Assembly: GCA_002429595.1 (NCBI GenBank)
Contig: DJAM01000073.1
Location: 8,270 to 20,931 of the forward strand
DNA length: 12,662 bases
Reading direction: 5' to 3'
Origin: Coxiellaceae bacterium UBA6002
GTDB lineage: Bacteria; Pseudomonadota; Gammaproteobacteria; UBA6002
In this document: positions 7,493 through 12,662 of the stretch, piece by piece
Layout: the number at the start of each line of letters is the position of its first letter
Position numbering within the stretch: position 1 is the first letter of the stretch
Notes under the pieces: model-generated
What the model saw: only the letters and a program-made list of their open reading frames with translations
Told to the model about the DNA's origin: nothing
Databases searched by the model: none
Position numbers and translations under genes: made by a program

Positions 7493-7535
7493 TTTTTTCC
7501 TCGTACATTGTTAAGCCGCAGCGCCCACTACTGAT

Positions 7536-8396
7536 TTAAACAGCAGCAGCACCCCCCACAATTTCTGCAATTTCTTGCGTGATAGCAGCTTGTCTTGCTT
7601 TGTTATAAATTAATTGTAACTCTTTAATAATTTCACCGGCATTTTCGGTGGCGTTCTTCATCGCAACCATCCTAGCAGATTGTTCACATGCTAAGTTTTC
7701 AATGACAGCTTGATATACCTGAAGCTCTACGTAGCGAACTAACAAAACATCAAGAATTTCTCTAGCGTCAGGCTCATAAATGTAATCCCAGTAAACATTC
7801 TCAGCTTTATCTGCCACTGTGATTGGTAGCAGCTGGGTAATTTTGGGCTTTTGAGTCATCGTATTGATAAATTCATTTGATGCGAGGTATAACTCATCCA
7901 ACTCACCTGCACTAAAGCGATCTAGCATCGTTTTAACTATGCCGATTAAATCTGTAATGCTAGGCGTATCACCTAAATGATCAGCTTGAGCAATAACATT
8001 CGCACCAATTCGTCTAAAAAAGTTTTCACCTTTTTGCCCGATAACACAGAGGTCAGCTTCAACACCTTTCTGACTCCAAGCTTGCATATCCGCAAGAACC
8101 GTCCGAAATAAATTAATGTTTAAGCCTCCACACAGACCACGGTCCGTAGAGATAATGATATAGCCTATGCGCTTAGGATTTGTTCGCGGCAGTAGATAAG
8201 GGTGGCGGTATTCACTGTGGCTCTTAGCAACATGGCTAACGACACGTTGAATTTTGGTCGCATAAGGTCGAGTTCGAAGCATACGATCTTGGGCGCGACG
8301 CATTTTACTCACCGCGACTAACTGCATCGCACTGGTGATCTTTTGCGTCTTTTTAATGCTATTGATCTTGGTTTTTATCTCTCTACCGATAGCCAT
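7536..8396 (-). CDS. atpG: ATP synthase F1 gamma subunit
   Basis: Gamma is the rotating shaft that passes through the alpha-beta ring and couples proton flow to catalysis. The protein has 286 residues (E. coli 287). Conserved parts are the amino-terminal helix with KINSIKKTQKITSAMQLVA and SKMRRAQDRM, the central STDRGLCGGLN motif, and the carboxy-terminal helix with ARMVAMKNATENAG and LIYNKARQAAITQEI. It ends in VGGAAAV, as expected for the family. The start is 6 bases after the atpA stop with only a weak GGTAAG upstream, so translation is probably coupled to atpA. Confidence 0.98.
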   Translation of the reverse strand: MAIGREIKTKINSIKKTQKITSAMQLVAVSKMRRAQDRMLRTRPYATKIQRVVSHVAKSHSEYRHPYLLPRTNPKRIGYIIISTDRGLCGGLNINLFRTVLADMQAWSQKGVEADLCVIGQKGENFFRRIGANVIAQADHLGDTPSITDLIGIVKTMLDRFSAGELDELYLASNEFINTMTQKPKITQLLPITVADKAENVYWDYIYEPDAREILDVLLVRYVELQVYQAVIENLACEQSARMVAMKNATENAGEIIKELQLIYNKARQAAITQEIAEIVGGAAAV

Positions 8397-8402
8397 TGCA
8401 AC

Positions 8403-9956
8403 TTACCATGTTTGAGTTTGCTTAAATTCTAAAACTGCTTTCTTAAGTTGTTCGCCAACTTCGTCGTTATAGACAGGATTTTCATTAATGGTGTCTAGCA
8501 ATGACGAATATTTATCGTGCATAAACAGTAATAGCTCTTCAGCAAAGCTCACCACTTTCTTTAATTCCACATCATCCAAATAACCTTGATCTGCGATGAA
8601 TAGGCTCACTGCAATTTCTGCAACGCTTAACGGCGCATACTGCTTCTGCTTGAGAATTTCGGTACTACGTTGGCCTCGCTCTAATTGTTTTCGAGTTGCT
8701 TCATCAAGATCCGAAGCAAACTGGGCAAACGCTTCTAACTCACGATATTGCGCTTGAGCTAAACGCATACCACCACCAAATTTCTTAATGATCTTGGTTT
8801 GAGCCGCGCCACCCACTCGAGAGACCGAAAGGCCCGCGTTAATCGCTGGACGAACACCGCCGTTGAATAGATCAGTATCAAGGTAGATCTGACCGTCGGT
8901 AATAGAAATTACATTAGTTGGTACGAACGCAGAAACGTCACCCGCTTGAGTTTCAATAATTGGCAATGCGGTAAGAGAACCTGTTTTACCTTTTACCTTG
9001 CCATTGGTCATCTTTTCCACATACGCGGCAGTTACACGTGCTGCTCGCTCTAATAATCGTGAATGTAAATAGAAGACGTCACCAGGATAAGCTTCTCGAC
9101 CAGGTGGTCTGCGTAGTAATAGCGAGATTTGGCGATAAGCCCAAGCCTGCTTGGTTAAGTCATCATAAATGATCAGCGCATCACGACCGGTATCCCTAAA
9201 ATATTCCCCCATTGAACAACCGGCATAGGGTGCAATAAATTGCAAAGATGCTGACTCAGCCGCGGTTGCTGTCACTACGATGGTATATTCCATCGCGCCA
9301 TGTTCTTCTAATATTCTAACCACGTTGGCGATGGTGGAGGCTTTTTGTCCGATGCCGACGTAGATACAAATAACATCTTTACCTTTCTGGTTCAAAATAG
9401 CATCGATCGCGATTGCAGTTTTACCGGTTTGTCTATCGCCAATGATTAATTCTCGTTGGCCTCGACCAATTGGAACTAAAGCATCGATTGATTTGATACC
9501 CGTTTGTAGTGGTTGATCTACCGATTGACGCGCAATAACGCCTGGTGCAACTTTTTCAATTGGAGAATACGTATCCGTTTCGATCGGACCCTTACCATCA
9601 ATTGGGCGACCCAAAGCATCAACGACGCGACCACAAAGGGCTTCGCCAACTGGAACTTCAAGTACTCGTCCGGTACATTTGACGATCTGACCTTCTGCCA
9701 AATGTTCATATGGTCCCAAGATTACAGCGCCTACTGAATCACGCTCTAAGTTAAGCGCCATTCCATAAGTGCCACCTTCGAACTCTAACATTTCACCATT
9801 TAAGGCATCTTCTAAACCGTGAATCTGTGCGATACCATCTTTGAGACGAACGATCACCCCTTGGCGAGAAATTTCCGGTTTTAATTTAGCACTTTCAATA
9901 CGTTCTTTTATCAGTTTGCTAATTTCTGATGGGCTTAACTGCATCTTCGTTTGCAT
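8403..9956 (-). CDS. atpA: ATP synthase F1 alpha subunit
   Basis: Alpha is the non-catalytic nucleotide-binding subunit of F1 and supplies the arginine finger to the catalytic site. From the ATG at 9956 the protein has 517 residues. Visible motifs are Walker A GDRQTGKT at 173-180, Walker B region ALIIYDDL at 260-267, PPGREAYPGDVFYLHSRLLE around 284-303, and the arginine finger Arg380 in SVSRVGGAAQ (E. coli Arg376). All are offset by four from E. coli. An ATG at 9944 would give MQLSPSEIS and exactly 513 residues, the E. coli length, so it is a real alternative. Neither start has a strong ribosome site. The gene begins 14 bases after atpH. Confidence 0.98.
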   Translation of the reverse strand: MQTKMQLSPSEISKLIKERIESAKLKPEISRQGVIVRLKDGIAQIHGLEDALNGEMLEFEGGTYGMALNLERDSVGAVILGPYEHLAEGQIVKCTGRVLEVPVGEALCGRVVDALGRPIDGKGPIETDTYSPIEKVAPGVIARQSVDQPLQTGIKSIDALVPIGRGQRELIIGDRQTGKTAIAIDAILNQKGKDVICIYVGIGQKASTIANVVRILEEHGAMEYTIVVTATAAESASLQFIAPYAGCSMGEYFRDTGRDALIIYDDLTKQAWAYRQISLLLRRPPGREAYPGDVFYLHSRLLERAARVTAAYVEKMTNGKVKGKTGSLTALPIIETQAGDVSAFVPTNVISITDGQIYLDTDLFNGGVRPAINAGLSVSRVGGAAQTKIIKKFGGGMRLAQAQYRELEAFAQFASDLDEATRKQLERGQRSTEILKQKQYAPLSVAEIAVSLFIADQGYLDDVELKKVVSFAEELLLFMHDKYSSLLDTINENPVYNDEVGEQLKKAVLEFKQTQTW

Positions 9957-9970
9957 CTACTCTATTCCCC

Positions 9971-10504
9971 CTAACTACACAATCTTTCAGATAGCCGATT
10001 GAGCTTACCACGCAAGGATGCATCAATTACTTGATTACCTGCGTAAATAATCACTCCTCCTATTAATTCACGATCTACCGCAAATCGCATGTTTACTTGC
10101 CGCTTCAAATAACCTTGAAGCGCAGCTTGTAATTTCTGTAATCTTTTTTCATCGATCGGAAAAGCGCTAACCACTTTAATATCGATAGTCCGCTCACGGT
10201 CCGCCAGACAATTTTCGTACACGCCCGAAATAGCAGGCATGATACTCACGCGTTTTTTAGCAACGAGTTCTTCTAGAAGATTATTTGCTTCTTCTGATAA
10301 CTTACCAGCTATGTCGTTAAATAATCTCAGCAATTGTTCTTTCGAAATCAATGGATTTGAGATAACAGGTTGCATAGCGGGATCGTCTGCAATTAGCCCT
10401 AATAATTTCAGAGTATCAGACCACTCTTTGAGTTTATCTTCTTCCAAAGCCAATTCAAAAATGGCATTGGCGTAGGGACGTGCAATCGTGAGTACATCAG
10501 CCAT
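9971..10504 (-). CDS. atpH: ATP synthase F1 delta subunit
   Basis: Delta joins the top of F1 to the peripheral stalk made by subunit b. The protein has 177 residues, the same as E. coli. The amino-terminal helical domain starts with TIARPYANAIFELALEE, the family signature. The carboxy-terminal part has the conserved LIGGVIIYAGNQVIDASLRGKL block (about 147-169). The ATG lies only 2 bases after the atpF stop, so translation is very likely coupled. Confidence 0.97.
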   Translation of the reverse strand: MADVLTIARPYANAIFELALEEDKLKEWSDTLKLLGLIADDPAMQPVISNPLISKEQLLRLFNDIAGKLSEEANNLLEELVAKKRVSIMPAISGVYENCLADRERTIDIKVVSAFPIDEKRLQKLQAALQGYLKRQVNMRFAVDRELIGGVIIYAGNQVIDASLRGKLNRLSERLCS

Positions 10505-10506
10505 GC

Positions 10507-10977
10507 TTAGATCTCATCAATCAATTGATCAACTAAACGGTTGTTAGTTGATTCATCTATTTTTTCTGACAGAATCTTTTCTGCACCCGAAATGGCCAGC
10601 ACTGCAACTTGGTTAATTAACTGTTGCTTAGCGGTTTGCATTTCTTGAGCAATTTGATCCTTTGCCAACACAATGAGGCGATCACCTTCTTCTCTTGCTT
10701 TTTCTTTAGCATCTTCGATCATTCGTGTAGCTCGTTGATTGGCCGCATCAATGATCTTAGCCGCTTCAAGCTTAGCGTCACGAAGATTTTCAGTCGCCCG
10801 ATGACGTGCAAGCTCTAACTCATGATGACCTCTTTCAGCCGCTTCTAGACCGTCAGCAATTTGTCTTCTACGATCTTCCAAGGCCTTCATCATGGGTGGC
10901 CAAATATACTTCATTGTGACACCGACCAAAATCATAAAGGTAATCATTTGGCCCAATAAAGTAAGATTTATATTCAC
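10507..10977 (-). CDS. atpF: ATP synthase Fo subunit b
   Basis: Subunit b forms the peripheral stalk that holds F1 against the turning c-ring. At 156 residues it equals the E. coli length. Residues 1-27 are the membrane anchor (MNINLTLLGQ then a hydrophobic helix), followed by the conserved KYIWPPMMKALEDRR. After that comes a long charged coiled coil rich in Ala, Glu, Lys and Arg, and VAVLAISGAEKIL near the end for delta binding. The start codon is GTG, with AAGG about 8 bases upstream. No ATG gives the conserved amino terminus. Confidence 0.97.
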   Translation of the reverse strand: MNINLTLLGQMITFMILVGVTMKYIWPPMMKALEDRRRQIADGLEAAERGHHELELARHRATENLRDAKLEAAKIIDAANQRATRMIEDAKEKAREEGDRLIVLAKDQIAQEMQTAKQQLINQVAVLAISGAEKILSEKIDESTNNRLVDQLIDEI

Positions 10978-11003
10978 CTGGTAAACCTTCTATTAAATAA
11001 GTG

Positions 11004-11300
11004 TTATTGTGCTAATTTAGTACTATGTTCTAACAGCGCCGCAACGAAAGGGCTGTCTACTGTAAACCAAAGCGCGATACCAACACCGATCATGGTCACA
11101 GCGTCAAGTAATCCAGCGACGATGAACATTTTAACTTGGAGTTGTGGAATCATTTCAGGCTGTCTTGCAGAACCTTCTAAAAATTTACCACCTAATAAAC
11201 CAAAGCCAATCGCTGTGCCAAGTGCACCCAAGCCGATTAATAGTCCAACAGCAATCGCAGTTAGCCCTTGAATATCAGCAATATATTTCAATGTTTCCAT
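11004..11300 (-). CDS. atpE: ATP synthase Fo subunit c
   Basis: Subunit c forms the membrane rotor ring that carries protons. The protein has 98 residues with two hydrophobic helices joined by the polar loop SARQPE (Arg46-Gln47-Pro48). The proton-binding carboxylate is Asp66 in GLLDAVTM (E. coli Asp61). The Ala and Val after it, and the absence of a Gln/Ser/Thr ligand set, point to protons and not sodium ions. The first helix has a Gly/Ala-rich packing face (GLGALGTAIGFG). It is longer than the E. coli protein (79), having about five extra residues at the start and a polar tail. A strong AAGGGGA about 5 bases before the ATG fits the need for many copies of c. Confidence 0.98.
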   Translation of the reverse strand: METLKYIADIQGLTAIAVGLLIGLGALGTAIGFGLLGGKFLEGSARQPEMIPQLQVKMFIVAGLLDAVTMIGVGIALWFTVDSPFVAALLEHSTKLAQ

Positions 11301-11329
11301 TGTTTCCCCTTTATAGTGTGTTGAAGTTG

Positions 11330-12145
11330 TTAATGATCTTCATGCGCCAAGCTTAGATAAACTATGGTTAGCATCATGAAAATAAATGCTTGTAAGGTGA
11401 TAATTAATATATGGAACAATGCCCATGGACCACCCAAAATCCATTGGATCCATGCAGGTAGCAATGCTATTAAGATAAATATCAATTCACCTGCATACAG
11501 ATTGCCGAAAAGCCGCAGTGACAGTGAAATAGGTTTCGCTATCTCTTCGACAAACCGCAAGAAAAAGTTAAATGGCATGACCAAAATGCACCAAGGAAAT
11601 GGATAGGGACCAAAAGGACGCATGAAAAATTCTTTAAAGACACCGCTTGGGCCTTTAATTTTGAAACTGTAAAAAATTAATAGCAAGAAGACTGAAATCG
11701 ACATCGCAAACGTTGCGCCCAAATCATTAGTGGGAACAACTTTTAAATAAGGAATACCCGCATAGCCCGCGATTTTGGGCAAAAGGTCAACTGGCAATAA
11801 GTCCATGGCATTCATCAAGAATACCCAAACAAAAATAGTTAATGCGAGAGGCGCAATAAGAGCGCTTCGTCCATGGAAGGTATCTTTGACCTGAGTATTT
11901 ACAAATTCTAAAACAACTTCGACAAAGTTTTGTAATTTGCCAGGTGCTCCCGATGTTGCATGTTTCGCAACTTTTCGAAAAACGAAAATGAAGATAGCAC
12001 CTAATAAAGCCGAGAAAAAGAGGGTATCGAGGTTTAATGTCCAAAAACCGCCATTTCCTAATGACATAGTTTTCAGATTAAACTGCAAATTCGTTAAATG
12101 GTGCTGAATATACTGCGATGCATTTGCGGGTGCTTCAACATTCAT
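11330..12145 (-). CDS. atpB: ATP synthase Fo subunit a
   Basis: Subunit a is the stationary membrane channel through which protons reach the c-ring. The protein has 271 residues, equal to E. coli AtpB, with five to six hydrophobic helices. The essential arginine is Arg211 in LSLRLFGNLYAGEL (E. coli Arg210). Glu220, His245 and Gln252, also important for proton transfer, are in place. The ATG overlaps the atpI stop (ATGA), and no strong ribosome site precedes it, so translation is probably coupled to atpI. Confidence 0.98.
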   Translation of the reverse strand: MNVEAPANASQYIQHHLTNLQFNLKTMSLGNGGFWTLNLDTLFFSALLGAIFIFVFRKVAKHATSGAPGKLQNFVEVVLEFVNTQVKDTFHGRSALIAPLALTIFVWVFLMNAMDLLPVDLLPKIAGYAGIPYLKVVPTNDLGATFAMSISVFLLLIFYSFKIKGPSGVFKEFFMRPFGPYPFPWCILVMPFNFFLRFVEEIAKPISLSLRLFGNLYAGELIFILIALLPAWIQWILGGPWALFHILIITLQAFIFMMLTIVYLSLAHEDH

Positions 12146-12537
12146 AATTTATTAACCGTTCGATGCCTGAATAATGCTGTAAACCAAAATGTAATTTGGG
12201 CAATAATGTAGCCAATAAAAATAGCTAACTTGTTCGTATGAAAATACTTAAACGCAATAAAAAACAATATCACCGTAATAATAAACTTCACTACTTCACT
12301 TAGATAAAACGAAGCCACTATCTGCTTCGCAGCTTGTGCTCCCGTTTGAGCAAACAATTTATAAGCAAAGTAAATATTAGGCACTATACAAATTGCTCCG
12401 CCCCAAAGAAAGGAGAAAGCAATAACTTTATTGCCAAAAAAATAGAGTGAAACACTTAGTAATAAAATTACGATGGTCTGCACGTAAACGTAGCTAAAGG
12501 CGAGTGATCTGATTGCCTTTAATACCGACCTAGCCAA
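12142..12537 (-). CDS. atpI: ATP synthase assembly protein AtpI (subunit I)
   Basis: AtpI is a small membrane protein that leads most bacterial atp operons and is thought to help assemble the c-ring or supply magnesium ions; it is not part of the mature enzyme. The 131 residues form about four hydrophobic helices (roughly 14-33, 37-57, 80-98 and 103-122), as in the family. Sequence conservation is low, so the call rests on position, length and topology, plus the GGAICIVPNIYFAYK patch, which resembles the family's GG...PN motif. The start is TTG at 12537: the frame is closed by a stop at 12550-12552, no ATG lies near the amino end, and GAGAGG is 5 bases upstream. Confidence 0.9.
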   Translation of the reverse strand: MARSVLKAIRSLAFSYVYVQTIVILLLSVSLYFFGNKVIAFSFLWGGAICIVPNIYFAYKLFAQTGAQAAKQIVASFYLSEVVKFIITVILFFIAFKYFHTNKLAIFIGYIIAQITFWFTALFRHRTVNKL

Positions 12538-12542
12538 ATATA

Positions 12543-12548
12543 CCTCTC
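12543..12548 (-). promoter_or_regulatory. Ribosome binding site that decides the TTG start of atpI
   Basis: GAGAGG (read on the - strand) is 5 bases before the TTG at 12537. It is the only start with a proper site between the upstream in-frame stop and the first membrane helix. Confidence 0.65.
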
Positions 12549-12577
12549 TTTAGCCACACCATACAGACGTGGGCCGC

Positions 12578-12606
12578 AGTATAAATGATTTCAGATAGAA
12601 GCTCAA
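12578..12606 (-). promoter_or_regulatory. Sigma-70 promoter of the atp-glmU operon
   Basis: On the - strand TTGAGC (12601-12606) and TATACT (12578-12583) are separated by 17 bases. The -35 box matches four of six consensus positions and the -10 box five of six, with ideal spacing. Transcription would begin near 12571, leaving a leader of about 33 bases before atpI. It is the only good promoter in the 125 bases upstream of atpI. The -35 box lies 7 bases from the repeat at the window edge. Confidence 0.7.
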
Positions 12607-12613
12607 GCGAACC

Positions 12614-12662
12614 TTCTGTCATTCCCGCCTGGTTCTGTCATTCCCGCGCAGGCGGGAACCCA
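12614..12662. repeat. REP-like / dRS3-like palindromic repeat, one full and one partial copy
   Basis: TTCTGTCATTCCCGC occurs twice in direct orientation (12614-12628 and 12633-12647). The second copy continues into a perfect stem: TTCCCGC (12641-12647), loop GCAG, GCGGGAA (12652-12658). The pattern ATTCCC, eight bases, GGGAA is that of dRS3-type repeats of Neisseria and of REP-like units scattered in many proteobacterial genomes (recalled, not searched). The partial first copy also has a 10-base match, TTCCCGCCTG (12622-12631), to the reverse complement of 12649-12658, so an alternative larger hairpin is possible. The window ends here, so the repeat may continue. Confidence 0.75.

Noticed and set aside
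11004..11300. Sodium-dependent c subunit
   Set aside because: The ligand set of sodium-type rings is missing; Asp66 is followed by Ala-Val, as in proton-type rings.
11787..12044. 85-codon frame within atpB in another frame, and + strand frames across the atp genes
   Set aside because: They are fully covered by strongly conserved atp genes and have no features of their own.
1..12662. CRISPR arrays, tRNA or rRNA genes, insertion sequences, prophage, toxin-antitoxin or defence systems
   Set aside because: Read on both strands; almost all bases are covered by identified genes, and the gaps show no regular spaced repeats, cloverleaf or transposase motifs.

Overview
The window looks like a chromosomal segment of a gammaproteobacterium with moderately AT-rich DNA. 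The F1Fo ATP synthase genes run in the order atpI-B-E-F-H-A-G-D-C and are followed by glmU, the usual gammaproteobacterial arrangement. Several subunits match the Escherichia coli lengths exactly (AtpB 271, AtpF 156, AtpH 177, GlmU 456 residues). Some protein features, such as the AtpE sequence and the CIO-type bd oxidase, resemble the Legionellales (Coxiella/Legionella side), but that placement is inference from memory and not proven here.

Left part, + strand (1-2699): the 3' end of cydA, then cydB, then hemH, packed with an 11-base overlap and a 13-base gap. CydA has a short Q-loop and so belongs to the cyanide-insensitive (CIO) branch of cytochrome bd quinol oxidases. HemH makes protoheme, which the oxidase needs, so the three genes form a plausible heme-oxidase operon.

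Middle part, + strand (2700-4269): two genes I cannot name. The first (2751-3653) encodes an exported 300-residue protein with a signal peptide, twelve cysteines in the mature chain, a short internal repeat and a proline-rich linker. The second (3796-4269) encodes a 157-residue, soluble-looking protein whose 3' end overlaps convergently with glmU by 9 bases. Each has a candidate promoter of its own.

Right part, - strand (4261-12537): one long transcription unit read leftwards, atpI to atpC and then glmU, with gaps of at most 43 bases. A good promoter (TTGAGC, 17 bases, TATACT) lies just upstream of atpI. Immediately beyond it, at the window edge, is a GC-rich inverted repeat of the widespread ATTCCC...GGGAAT type in one full and one partial copy. 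The ATP synthase makes ATP from the proton gradient to which the bd oxidase contributes, and GlmU makes UDP-N-acetylglucosamine for the cell envelope.

I see no RNA genes, CRISPR array, insertion sequence, prophage or defence genes. No gene-free stretch exceeds 142 bases. Apart from the two unknown genes and the edge repeat, this is ordinary core chromosome, and I found no convincing novel multi-gene system.
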